Part shown: positions 52,428 to 62,000 of the stretch, piece by piece
Position numbering within the stretch: the first letter of the stretch is position 1
How the letters are laid out: each line of letters opens with the position of its first letter
Assembly: GCF_004322755.1 (NCBI RefSeq)
Contig: NZ_CP036401.1
Coordinates: forward strand, 3,782,001-3,846,000
DNA: 64,000 nucleotides
Direction of reading: 5' to 3'
Origin: Pseudoduganella albidiflava
GTDB lineage: Bacteria > Pseudomonadota > Gammaproteobacteria > Burkholderiales > Burkholderiaceae_D
Translations under genes and position numbers: made by a program
Notes under the pieces: model-generated
Seen by the model: the letters and a program-made list of their open reading frames with translations, nothing else
What the model was told of the DNA's origin: nothing
Database searches by the model: none

Positions 52428-52621
52428 CGCGCCACCGCCTGCGGCGCATCGGCCAGCATGGCGCCGGTGCCGGCGCCGGAACGGACCTCGGCCATCAGCG
52501 CATGCAGGCCGCGCGCCTCGGCGCTCGCCGCCTGCGAGTAGGCGTCGGTGCTGACGATGCCGGCCATGGCCAGCGCATACAGGGCGATTGCCACGATGAC
52601 GAGGATGTTCCGGAGTTCCAT
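52424..52621 (-). CDS. Small single-pass membrane protein, 65 aa
   Basis: Starts MELRNILVIVAIALYALAMAGIV, one membrane segment or uncleaved signal, then a 40-residue Ala-rich extracytoplasmic tail. Its stop overlaps the start of the inactive-hydrolase gene as ATGA, indicating coupling. Unknown family. The ATG at 52621 is chosen because the hydrophobic segment begins there. Confidence 0.62.
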   Translation of the reverse strand: MELRNILVIVAIALYALAMAGIVSTDAYSQAASAEARGLHALMAEVRSGAGTGAMLADAPQAVAR

Positions 52622-52825
52622 GATGAGCCTTTCGTTGACCTTGCCGCCGCGGATGCGCGGCGGATGTTTCTTTGATGCAGTGCAGTAATGATAGGCTTGA
52701 ACTACAATCTGATAAATACGGGATTGACGAATTGATTGTTCATGGATCCGAACAATGACAGTTTCGTGACGGGTGCGCACCCCGATACTTGCCTTGCAAT
52801 GGAATTGGCGTCTTGGAGGCGAATC

Positions 52826-53767
52826 GTGAATAAATTACAGGCGATGGAAGTGTTCGTGCAGGTCGTGGATGCGGGCGGGTTTTCGCGCGCGGCCGACCTC
52901 ATGCAGTTGCCCAAAGCCACTGTCTCTACCCTGATCCAGCAGCTGGAAACATCACTTTCAGTCAAGTTGCTGCACCGGACCACGCGCCAGGTGAGCGTGA
53001 CGGCCGACGGCGCCGCCTACTACGAACGCTGCCTGCGCATCCTGTCCGACGTGAAGGATGCGGAAGAATCGCTGTCGCGCACCCGCCTGTCGCCCAGCGG
53101 CCGGCTGCGGGTGGAGTCGCCGACCGGGCTGGCCAGCGAGATCCTGGTGCCCGCCCTGCCCGCGTTCTTCGAGCGCTACCCGGACATCCAGCTGGAACTG
53201 GGCAGCTCGGACCGCCCGGTGGACCTGATCGAGGAAGGCGTCGACTGCGCGGTGCGCGGCGGCGCGCTGGGCGACTCCACGCTGATCGCACGGCGCATCG
53301 GCATCATCCATTTCGTCACCTGCGCTGCGCCGGCGTACCTGGCGAAGTACGGCGCGCCGCAGCACCCGCGCGAGCTGGAACGGCATCGCTGCGTGAACTA
53401 TTTTTCGGCCAAGACGGGCAAGATCTATGACTGGGACTTCACCAAGGACGGCGAACGCATCCAGATCCCGATGCCCGGCGTGATCGCGCTGAACGACTCG
53501 AACGCGTACATCCAGGCGGGCCTGGCCGGCCTGGGCGTCATCCAGATGACCGATTACCTGCTGCTGGAGCACGTGCGCACCGGGCGCATGGTGCAACTGC
53601 TGTCCGACTGGACGACCGATCCGCTGCCGGTCCACATCGTGTATCCGCAGAACCGCCACCTGTCCGCCAAGGTGCGCGTGTTCGTCGAGTGGGTCGCCGA
53701 ACTGTTTGCCAACCACCCGGGCATGCGCGTGCGCAGTCCCGCCCATCCATTACAGGAGGCCGCTTGA
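52826..53767 (+). CDS. LysR-family transcriptional regulator
   Basis: A 313-residue LysR protein starting VNKLQAMEVFVQVVDAGGFSRAADLMQLPKATVSTLIQQLE, with an effector domain typical of the CrgA-like group (TGLASEILVPALPAFF, GVDCAVRGG). GTG at 52826 is the start: GGAGG lies six bases upstream (52815-52819), while the frame upstream has no ribosome-binding site. Divergent from the small membrane protein/hydrolase pair, and coupled to the downstream dehydrogenase by a 4-bp overlap. It may regulate both directions. Confidence 0.9.
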   Translation: MNKLQAMEVFVQVVDAGGFSRAADLMQLPKATVSTLIQQLETSLSVKLLHRTTRQVSVTADGAAYYERCLRILSDVKDAEESLSRTRLSPSGRLRVESPTGLASEILVPALPAFFERYPDIQLELGSSDRPVDLIEEGVDCAVRGGALGDSTLIARRIGIIHFVTCAAPAYLAKYGAPQHPRELERHRCVNYFSAKTGKIYDWDFTKDGERIQIPMPGVIALNDSNAYIQAGLAGLGVIQMTDYLLLEHVRTGRMVQLLSDWTTDPLPVHIVYPQNRHLSAKVRVFVEWVAELFANHPGMRVRSPAHPLQEAA

Positions 53768-54726
53768 ATTCCGTTGCATCCCATTCCATCGTTTTCCTCG
53801 ACCGCGACAGCGTGATCGCCGACGTGCGCCGCCCCGCCTTCGACCACGCCTGGGCCGAATACCCCGCCAGCACCGGGGCCGAGGCGGCCGAAAGGCTGGC
53901 CGATGCGACGATCGCCATCACGAACAAGGTGCCTTTGCGCGCGGACACGCTGGCGCGGCTGCCGAAGCTGCGAATGATCGCGGTGGCCGCCACGGGCACC
54001 GACATCGTCGACCTGGCCGCCGCGCGCGAACGGGGCATCGTGGTGTCGAACATCCGCGGCTACGCCTTCGCGGCGGTGCCGGAACACACCTTCGCGCTGA
54101 TCCTGGCGCTGCGCCGCAACCTGGTCGCCTATCGCGCCGACGTCGAAGCGGGCAAATGGGAGGCGGCGCCGCGCTTCTGCCTGTTCGACCACCCGATCCG
54201 CGACCTGCATGGCAGCCGCCTTGGCCTGTTCGGCTACGGCGCCCTGGGCAGGCAGGTCGCGCAGATCGGCCGCGCGTTCGGCATGGAAATCGCCGTGCAC
54301 ACGCGCACGCCGGTGCAGGATGCGAACGTGGTCAACGTGGACTTCGACGAACTGCTGGCGACGTCGGACGTGCTGTCACTGCATGCGCCGCTCACCGATG
54401 CCACCCGCAACATGATCGGCGCCGCGGAACTGGCGCGCATGAAGCCGACGTCGCTGCTGATCAATACCGCCCGCGGCGGCCTGGTCGACGAAGCGGCGCT
54501 GGCCGATGCGCTGGCGCGCGGCGTGATCGCCGGTGCCGGCTTCGACGTGCTGACGCAGGAACCGCCCGTGCCCGGCAACCCGTTGCTGCGCCTCCGGCTG
54601 CCGAATTTCATCCTCACGCCACACAACGCCTGGGCCAGCCACGAGGCGATGCAGGGCCTGGCGGACCAGCTGACCGGCAATATCGAAGCGTTCGCGCGGG
54701 GCGAACCGGTTAACCGGGTGGCTTGA
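53764..54726 (+). CDS. D-2-hydroxyacid dehydrogenase (glycerate dehydrogenase-like)
   Basis: NAD(P)-dependent dehydrogenase of 320 residues that reduces 2-oxoacids such as hydroxypyruvate. The nucleotide fold signature GLFGYGALGRQVAQIGRAFG, the catalytic Arg (LLINTARGGLVDE), Glu (DVLTQEPPV) and His (LTPHNAW) are all present. The start is TTG at 53764, sharing TTGA with the LysR stop; AGGAGG lies just upstream and no ATG precedes the family N-terminus. Coupled translation suggests it is controlled with its regulator. Confidence 0.9.
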   Translation: MNSVASHSIVFLDRDSVIADVRRPAFDHAWAEYPASTGAEAAERLADATIAITNKVPLRADTLARLPKLRMIAVAATGTDIVDLAAARERGIVVSNIRGYAFAAVPEHTFALILALRRNLVAYRADVEAGKWEAAPRFCLFDHPIRDLHGSRLGLFGYGALGRQVAQIGRAFGMEIAVHTRTPVQDANVVNVDFDELLATSDVLSLHAPLTDATRNMIGAAELARMKPTSLLINTARGGLVDEAALADALARGVIAGAGFDVLTQEPPVPGNPLLRLRLPNFILTPHNAWASHEAMQGLADQLTGNIEAFARGEPVNRVA

Positions 54727-54876
54727 CGGCACCGTGCGCGCCAGCGCGCCCATGCCGGCGCCGGCCCGCGGTGCCGATGATGGGATGAAATGCCCGGCCG
54801 GCGGGTTCGCCGGCCATGGTGCGGCCCGGGTGCCGCGCCTACAATCGTTCCCGAACCAATCATCCTCGGGAGCCTC

Positions 54877-55731
54877 ATGACCATCACCCGCCGTACCCTG
54901 CTGCTCGCGGCCGCCGCCGCACCGTTCGCGCCTTCGCTCGCGCTGTCCGCCCCCACCGGTTTTTCCGACGTCGAGCGCGACTTGCGTGGCCGCCTCGGCG
55001 TGGCCGTCATCGACACCGCCACCGGCAAGACCACCGGCCACCGCCTGGGTGAACGCTTCCCCATGTGCAGCACGTTCAAGGCCGTCCTGGCTGCCCAGGC
55101 GCTGGCGCGCGAGGCCCGCGAACCGGGCTTCCTCGCTCGCCGCCTGCGTTATGCAAAGGCCGACCTGGTGTCCCATTCGCCCATCACCGGCAAGCATGTC
55201 GACACCGGCATGACGGTGGCGGACCTGTGCGCGGCCACCGTGCAATACAGCGACAACACCGCCGCCAACGCGCTGATGAAGGAACTGGGCGGCCCGGCCG
55301 GCCTGACGGCGTTCATGCGCGGCCTCGGCGACACGCAGTTCCGCCTGGACCGGTGGGAAACCGAACTCAATACCGCCATCCCGGGCGATGACCGGGACAC
55401 GACGACGCCGTGGGCGATGGCGCGCACGCTGGAAAAACTGGTGATCGGCGATGCCCTGCCGGCGCCGCAGCGGCAGCAGCTGAAGGACTGGCTGCTGGGC
55501 AATACCACCGGCGGCAAGCGCATCCGCGCCGCGGTGCCGGCCGGCTGGCAGGTGGGCGACAAGACCGGCACGGGCGCGTATGGCGTGACGAACGATATCG
55601 GCATCGTCTACCCGCCCGGCCGCGCACCGCTGGTGGTCGTGATCTTCACGCACCTGGCGGAGAAGGATGGCGATAACCGCGACGATATTGTGGTTGCCGC
55701 GGCGCGGGGCGCGCTGGGGCTGGGGGCCTGA
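54877..55731 (+). CDS. Class A serine beta-lactamase
   Basis: A 284-residue enzyme with a twin-arginine-type signal (TRRTLLLAAAAAP), so probably exported folded by Tat. All class A motifs are intact: Ser65-TF-Lys68, Ser125-Asp-Asn (YSDN), Glu163 (ETELN) and Lys229-Thr-Gly. A Cys precedes the nucleophile (CSTFK), as in some carbapenemases, but the partner Cys at Ambler 238 is absent. It hydrolyses penicillins and probably some cephalosporins; spectrum cannot be inferred. No AmpR-type regulator adjoins, and no mobile element is near. Confidence 0.94.
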   Translation: MTITRRTLLLAAAAAPFAPSLALSAPTGFSDVERDLRGRLGVAVIDTATGKTTGHRLGERFPMCSTFKAVLAAQALAREAREPGFLARRLRYAKADLVSHSPITGKHVDTGMTVADLCAATVQYSDNTAANALMKELGGPAGLTAFMRGLGDTQFRLDRWETELNTAIPGDDRDTTTPWAMARTLEKLVIGDALPAPQRQQLKDWLLGNTTGGKRIRAAVPAGWQVGDKTGTGAYGVTNDIGIVYPPGRAPLVVVIFTHLAEKDGDNRDDIVVAAARGALGLGA

Positions 55732-55840
55732 GGGAACCCGGTGGAACGGTCCTGATATGTCCTGAATGCAACAAAATGCTATACTGGGTCATTGCGACCG
55801 CTGCCATCGGCAAGCAGCGACGGGTCTTGCGGACATCTGT

Positions 55841-56299
55841 ATGGAAGCTGAAACTGCACTTACGCGAGCGATCGGCGATGGCAATATCCAGCAGGCTGAA
55901 GCACTGTTGGGCCTTGGGGCCGACGCGAATGAACCCAACAGGCTTGGCGAGTCGCCGCTGATGATTGCTGCTGCGCTCGACGACGTGTGTGCCCTCGAAC
56001 TGCTGGTCGCACATGGGGCCGACGTCAATCGGGCTTATCACCATGGATTTACTGCTCTACACATCGCTGTCGATGCTTCCATTGATAACACGATACAGCG
56101 TGGCGGATCGCCCGGGGATGAGGCAACGGCGGCTATTCAATGGCTGCTGACCCACGGCGCGGATACCGGCGCGAAGACACACCAGGGTGACACGGCGTGC
56201 GATATCGCTCGAGCATACAACGCTACATCAGTGGTGGTACTCATGCTTCAAGGTGGCGATCGCTGCAGGCCTGAATCGGATTGCCGCTTGCTTGCTTGA
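55841..56299 (+). CDS. Ankyrin-repeat protein
   Basis: About 152 residues with three to four ankyrin repeats: LTRAIGDGNIQQAEALLGLGADAN, ESPLMIAAALDDVCALELLVAHGADVN, FTALHIAVDAS and a last WLLTHGADTGAKTHQGDTACDIAR. An insert (IDNTIQRGGSPGDEA) lies within the third. No signal peptide. Ankyrin proteins mediate protein binding; partner unknown. The frame opens earlier, at 55766, but ankyrin homology starts near 55841 (MEAETAL). Its base composition is lower in GC than its neighbours, hinting at recent acquisition. Confidence 0.75.
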   Translation: MEAETALTRAIGDGNIQQAEALLGLGADANEPNRLGESPLMIAAALDDVCALELLVAHGADVNRAYHHGFTALHIAVDASIDNTIQRGGSPGDEATAAIQWLLTHGADTGAKTHQGDTACDIARAYNATSVVVLMLQGGDRCRPESDCRLLA

Positions 56300-56638
56300 A
56301 ACAGTCGAGCGCAATTGCGCATCCCATCAGTCGGTGAATCGATCAGGTTGAGCACGGCCAACCTGAGAACGCGTTCCCCGACATCTCGCCCCTCGAGCGA
56401 GTTTGCCTTGCCACAGCAAATAGTCCCCCTATAGTGAACTGATATAAGCGAACTGGCCCGATGCGATCTGCCGTGGGTGCGGCCAACGACCCGCTGACCG
56501 ATGCCGTGGCCACTCGCGCAAATGGCACACTCGACGCGTCCTGTGACCGCTTCGACCTGACGCGGGGCGGACATCCCGATCTTCACGAACAGCTTCGACA
56601 TGCGTGCCGCCACGCCGGCGGTTGAAAGGAGAACAGGC
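56300..56638. other. Intergenic region, possible regulator remnant
   Basis: No complete gene. On the minus strand around 56530-56620, one frame reads AARMSKLFVKIGMSAPRQVEAV, which resembles the end of a LuxR-type helix-turn-helix, but it runs into unrelated sequence. Lower in GC than average. Possibly decayed DNA. Confidence 0.3.
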
Positions 56639-57133
56639 ATGGACAACCAACCAAAAATCGAGCTGCGGCCCGAGCGGCACTATGTGGGAACCCGACAGGT
56701 CATGGCCATGCGCGACTTCGACCGGGAAATCCCCGCGATGCTGGCCACCGTGTCCAAATGGCTGGACTCCCACCATGTGCGCCCGGCGAGCCGGCCCTTC
56801 CTGCGCTTCCACGTCATCGACATGCCGGAACGCATGGACGTGGAGCTCGGCATTCCGACGGAGCATGCGCAGAACGCCGCGGGCGAGGTGGAAAGCCAGG
56901 TGCTGCCGGCTGGTCGTTACGCCACGGCGGTGTACACAGGGGTGGAGAACGGCGTGGAGGCCAACACGCAGCTGCTCGACTGGATCGCCGCGCAGGGAGA
57001 GCAGCCCATCGCCCACGTATCGGAGAACGGCGAGGTGTTCCAGGCGAGGTACGAAACCTTCCTGACCGATACCGAAGCCGAGCCGGACCAGCGCCGATGG
57101 TCGTTCGAAGTGGCCATCCAGGTGCGCGGCTGA
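56639..57133 (+). CDS. GyrI-like / AraC effector-binding-domain protein
   Basis: A 164-residue stand-alone effector-binding domain. Segments IELRPERHYVGTRQVM, MPERMDVELGIPT, VLPAGRYATAVYTGVENG and RYETFLTDTEAEPDQRRWSFEVAIQV are typical of GyrI/SbmC-like proteins, which bind amphipathic or cationic small molecules and can hydrolyse or sequester them. AAAGGAGAA lies directly before the ATG at 56639, fixing the start. Single gene before the convergent tRNA array. Confidence 0.87.
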   Translation: MDNQPKIELRPERHYVGTRQVMAMRDFDREIPAMLATVSKWLDSHHVRPASRPFLRFHVIDMPERMDVELGIPTEHAQNAAGEVESQVLPAGRYATAVYTGVENGVEANTQLLDWIAAQGEQPIAHVSENGEVFQARYETFLTDTEAEPDQRRWSFEVAIQVRG

Positions 57134-57222
57134 GCGTACGCACGCTGCCGCAGCCACCGCGCGAGAGAGCGGCATCGACCGGGATGGCAATGCACGGAAT
57201 CCGGGAACCAGGGCTACCGACG

Positions 57223-57250
57223 AAAAAAAAGGACCGGATTGCTCCGGTCC
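57223..57250 (-). terminator. Rho-independent terminator of the tRNA-Arg array
   Basis: On the minus strand, arms GGACCGG (57250-57244) and CCGGTCC (57237-57231), 6-nt loop, then eight U (57230-57223), 13 bp after the last tRNA gene. Confidence 0.95.
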
Positions 57251-57262
57251 CTTCTTCACATC

Positions 57263-57339
57263 TGGTGCGGCTGGCAGGAATCGAACCCACGACCCCTTGG
57301 TTCGTAGCCAAGTACTCTATCCAGCTGAGCTACAGCCGC
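57263..57339 (-). tRNA. tRNA-Arg(ACG), copy 4 in transcription order
   Basis: 77 nt including encoded CCA. Acceptor GCGGCTG/CAGCCGC, discriminator A, anticodon loop CTACGAA (ACG, read ICG after editing), T-loop TTCGATT. Last gene of a four-gene array. Confidence 0.98.
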
Positions 57340-57417
57340 AAAAACTTCCAACTAAAACTTCTTACTTCCCGCCAGGCGACCCTTGCGGCGTGACGGACTT
57401 TCATCCATCGGCAAAAC

Positions 57418-57494
57418 TGGTGCGGCTGGCAGGAATCGAACCCACGACCCCTTGGTTCGTAGCCAAGTACTCTATCCAGCTGAGCTACAGCCGC
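57418..57494 (-). tRNA. tRNA-Arg(ACG), copy 3
   Basis: Sequence identical by eye to the other copies, with encoded CCA. The spacer to the next copy (57340-57417) resembles the spacer 57495-57565, showing that the repeat unit included the spacer. Confidence 0.98.
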
Positions 57495-57565
57495 AAAACT
57501 TCTCACTAAACTACTTCCGCAAGGAGACCCCTGCGAAACGACGGACTTCCATCCATCGGTAAAAC

Positions 57566-57642
57566 TGGTGCGGCTGGCAGGAATCGAACCCACGACCCCT
57601 TGGTTCGTAGCCAAGTACTCTATCCAGCTGAGCTACAGCCGC
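57566..57642 (-). tRNA. tRNA-Arg(ACG), copy 2
   Basis: Same 77-nt gene with ACG anticodon and encoded CCA. Confidence 0.98.
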
Positions 57643-57771
57643 AAAAAACGCTTCAACTTCTACAATGCATATTCTTACTGCATTATAACAACCGGCGCAA
57701 CGCCAAGCGCACGCCTGCTGTGATCTTCTTTTACTTCTCCCGCCGGCCTTCCGGCCGACGGTACAAAAATC

Positions 57772-57848
57772 TGGTGCGGCTGGCAGGAATCGAACCCACG
57801 ACCCCTTGGTTCGTAGCCAAGTACTCTATCCAGCTGAGCTACAGCCGC
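57772..57848 (-). tRNA. tRNA-Arg(ACG), copy 1
   Basis: Same 77-nt gene, first in transcription order; the promoter should lie in 57849-58119. Its spacer to copy 2 (57643-57771) is longer and unrelated to the other two. Confidence 0.98.
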
Positions 57849-58119
57849 AATTTACTGCACCGGCATTTTACACAACTCATTACGGTTGGGAAAGCTTGAT
57901 TTTTCGTACAGTGCATTTTCGTACAATGCTCTCGTACGACGCTCGCTTTCCACGTGCCGCAATGGCCTGGTCTTCCGCCGCCCTTCGCAGCGTTCGTTGC
58001 GAAGGAGGCAGGATTATAGGGAGAAGTTTTCCATTTGTCCAGCGCCAGGCAGGGCCGCCCCCGGCGGCGGTTTGGTGTAGCATGCCTCCACTTCACCACA
58101 CAACCATGGAGACCCCTGC

Positions 58120-58932
58120 ATGATTGCCTGCGCCACGAACAACCTGTCCTCGCTGGAAGTCGACTGGTCCCGTACCGACGTGGGCCATCCGGACGGCTGG
58201 CCGGTGACACTGCGCGTGGCGGCCGACCTCATGCTGAACTCGCCGCTGCCCACGCTGGTGATGTGGGGACGGCAGCAGGTGATGCTGCTCAATGGCGCCT
58301 ATACGGCATTGTCCGGCCTGCCCACGCAACCGCCCGGTGGCCGCATCCCGGCGATGCAGCCATCCGCCTGGAGCTGGAACCCGGGTGCGCTGGAACAGGC
58401 CTGGCAGGGCGAGTCGCTGGCCTTCCCCGGCCAGGCGCTCCAGATGTGGCGCGCCGATGGCGTCAGCGAGCAGCGCTTCGACCTGTACTACACGCCGCTG
58501 CGCGATGGCGACGGCGCCGTGCTCGGCGTGCTGTGCACGCTGGCACCGCCCAGCGCGGCGGCCGCGCCGGCTGCATCGCGCGCACTGAAGATGCTGGTCG
58601 TGGAAGACAATCTCGATGCGCAATACCTGGTCTGCGAAATGCTGCGCGCCATCGGCCACGAAGTCGACGCGGTGGCCGATGGCGAGCGCGCGCTGCAATA
58701 CATCGACGAGCATGAGTACGACGTGCTGTTTACCGATGTCAGCCTGCCCGGCATCTCCGGGGTCGAGGCTGCCCGCCGCGCCGTGGCGCTGCGGCCGGGC
58801 CTGCATGTGATCTTTGCTTCCGGCTACAGCGGCACGCTGACGCAGCAACTCGAGTTCCCCGCCGACGCGATCCAGAAACCGTACGATATCGAACAGCTGC
58901 AAGCCATCCTTGAACGTATTCCACGGACCTGA
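58120..58932 (+). CDS. PAS-like/receiver-domain signalling protein
   Basis: A 270-residue protein: a PAS-like N-terminal domain (about 1-145; LPTLVMWGRQQVMLLNGAYTALSG, RFDLYYTPLRDGDGAVLGVLC) and a receiver domain (about 155-268) with MLVVEDNLDAQYLV, phosphoacceptor Asp in VLFTDVSLPGISG and conserved Lys in IQKPYD. No output domain is present, so it probably passes or buffers phosphate. It is followed 114 bp later by a hybrid kinase whose own sensory part begins with PAS domains; the two may have a common pathway. The 57849-58119 gap upstream holds no other gene. Confidence 0.88.
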   Translation: MIACATNNLSSLEVDWSRTDVGHPDGWPVTLRVAADLMLNSPLPTLVMWGRQQVMLLNGAYTALSGLPTQPPGGRIPAMQPSAWSWNPGALEQAWQGESLAFPGQALQMWRADGVSEQRFDLYYTPLRDGDGAVLGVLCTLAPPSAAAAPAASRALKMLVVEDNLDAQYLVCEMLRAIGHEVDAVADGERALQYIDEHEYDVLFTDVSLPGISGVEAARRAVALRPGLHVIFASGYSGTLTQQLEFPADAIQKPYDIEQLQAILERIPRT

Positions 58933-59046
58933 CCGGCACCGCGCCGATGGGCCAACGGTGCGGGCACAAGGCGGAGCACAGCGCTACAATCCGCAGCGGC
59001 GCCCGCACGGGCGGCCGGCAAAACCAATCCTCCTGAACCATCCACG

Positions 59047-62000
59047 ATGATCCTCGCCAACGGCGCTGCCCCTTCCGAAGCCGACCTCCTGCGCGCCATG
59101 CTGGATGCGCAGGAAGAGTTGCGCCGCACCCGCGCCTGGACAAGCGACGTGCTGGACAGCATTGCCGACGGACTGGCCATCGTCGACCGGGACTGGACGA
59201 TCACCTACATCAACGCCCGCGCCGCAGGATTGCTGGGTACCGCCGAGGGTACCACTGAAGATAACAATGAAGGTACCACTGAAGGTACCACTGAGCGCAC
59301 CGCCAACCTTGCCGGCCGCGACCTGTGGCAGGCCTTCCCCGGCTTGCCCGGCACCGCGCTGGAGACCTGGCTGCGCCAGGCCATGGCCGACCGCACTGCC
59401 GCCGCCTGCGAGCTGTTCCACGCGCCCTGCCGCCGCTGGCTGGAGGTGCGGGTATCGCCGTCGCCGCAGGGACTGACGTGCACGCTGCTCGATATCGACG
59501 GGCGCAAGCGCGATGAACGGGCACTGCGCGAAAGCAGCAACCGCCTGCAGGTGGCCATGGCCGCCGGCCGGCTGGGCGACTGGACCTGGGATGCCGCCAC
59601 CGACATCGTCACGCTGGGCCGCCGCGCCGCCGAGATTTTCGAACTGCCCGAGGGCACGCCGATCAGCTGGCAGGCCCTGCAGGAACGCATCGTGCCGGAA
59701 GACCGCGCCGCCGCACGGCAGGTATTTGTCGATGCCTACCTGGCCCAGCGCGACTTCGATATCGAATGCCGCGTCGAGGCCGGTAACGGCACGGGCGGCA
59801 CGCCGCGCTGGCTGTCCGTGGTCGGCCACGGCAATTACGGCGAGGGCGACCGCCTGCTCGGCATGACCGGCATGGTGCAGGACATCACGGCACGCCGCGC
59901 CGCCGAAGAGGCCCTGAAGGACAGCGAAGAGCAGTTGCGCGCGCTGGCCGATTCGATCCCGCAACTGGCCTGGATCGCCCACCACGATGGCCGCATGACC
60001 TGGTATAACCGCCGCTGGTTCGAATACACGGGCCTGACGAGCGACGCCCTGCGCGGCGACGCCTGGAGCCAGGTCTACGACCCCGAGTGCATCCCGGCGA
60101 TGACGCAGCACTGGAAGCGGGCCATCGAATCGGGCCGGCCGTTTGAAATGGAATTCCCGATCCGCGGCGTGGACGGCGAATACCGCTGGTTCCTGACCCG
60201 CGCCAACCCGGTGCGCGGCGCGGACGGCCGCACGCTGCGCTGGTTCGGCACCAGCACCGACGTCGACCAGGTCAAGCGCGCGCAGGAAGCGCTGCGCGAT
60301 GAAACGGCCGTGCTGGAACTGCTGAACAGTACCGGCAACGCGCTGGCCCGGCACCGCGACCTGCAGCCGCTGCTGCAGGAAGTCACCGATGCCGCCACGC
60401 GGATCAGCGGCGCGCGCTTCGGCGCCTTCATCTACAAGGGCGCGCGCGATGCCGCGGCCGGGGAAACGGAGGACGAAGGCCACGGCAGCGATGCGCTCAC
60501 GCCATTCACCCTGTCCGGCCGGGTGCCGCCGCTGTTCGACAACCTGACGCGGAGCCATGCGGCCGCGCTGTTCGGCGACACGCTGCGCGGCACGGCGATC
60601 ACCCGCTGCGGCGACCTGCTGCGCCACCCGGAATGCGCACCGGCGCTGCCGGCCGAACTGGCGGCGCTGTTGCGCAGCTACCTGGCGGCGCCTGTGATGT
60701 CGCGCGACGGCAGCGTCATCGGCACGCTGCTGTTCGGCCACCCGGAACCGGCCATGTTCAGCGAGCGCACCGAACGGATCATCGGCGGCATCGCCGCCCA
60801 GGCCGGCGTGGCGATCGACAATGCACGCCTGAACGAAGCGGCGCGCCGGGCCGCCGAGGAACGCATCGCCTTGCTCGACAGCGAACGCAGCGCCCGCGCC
60901 GAGGCCGAGCGCACCAGCCAGATGAAGGATGAATTCCTCGCCACGCTGTCGCACGAACTGCGCACGCCGCTGACGGCGATCCTCGGCTGGTCGCAGGTCT
61001 TGCGGCGCGGCGGGCGCGGCGAGGCGGACCTGCAGAAAGGCTTGCAGACCATCGAGCGCAATGCCCGCGCCCAGGCCCAGCTGATCGAGGACTTGCTGGA
61101 CATGAGCCGCATCATGTCGGGCAAGGTGCTGCTGGACATCGAGGCGATCCCTCCCGCCGCCGTCGCCGAAGCGGCGATCGAAACCGTGCGGCCGGCGGCG
61201 GCGGCCAGGAAGGTGCGTATCGAGCGGGACTTCCAGCCTTGCGGGCTGGTGGCGGCGGACGCCGGCCGCCTGCAGCAGGTGATCTGGAACCTGCTGTCGA
61301 ACGCGATCAAGTTCACGCCGCAGGATGGCACGGTGCGGATCGGCGTGCGCGAAGTGGATGGGCAGGCCGAACTGGTGGTGGCCGACACCGGCATCGGCAT
61401 CGGCGCCGGCTTCCTGGCCCACGTGTTCGAGCATTTCCGCCAGGCCGATGCCTCGTCCACGCGGCGCCACGGCGGGCTCGGGCTGGGCCTGTCGATCGTC
61501 AAGCACCTGGTCGAGCAGCATGGCGGCACCGTGGCGGCGGACAGCGCCGGCGAAGGCCGCGGCGCCACCTTCACCGTGCGGCTGCCGCTGGCGGCGCGCG
61601 TGCCCGGCGCCGAACGCCCTGCCCGCCCCGCGCCGCCCAGCGGCCTGCCCGATGGCGAACCGCGCGACCCGGTCGCCGATGACTTGCGCGACCTGGGCGG
61701 CCTGCGCGTCCTGATCGTCGACGATGAACCGGACACGCGCGAGCTGATCAAGCGCGTGCTGTCGGACTGCAATGCCGATGTCGTCACCGCCGACAGCGCG
61801 TCGGCGGCCCTGTCGCTGCTGCCGCGCTGGATTCCCGACCTGCTGCTGTCCGATATCGGCATGCCGGAAATGGATGGCTTCGAACTGCTGGCCCGGGTGC
61901 GCGCACTGGGCCCGGATGCGGGCGGCAACGTCCCCGCCATCGCCCTCACCGCGTTCGCCCGTTCCGAAGACCGGCTGCGCACGCTCGCGGCCGGTTTCAC

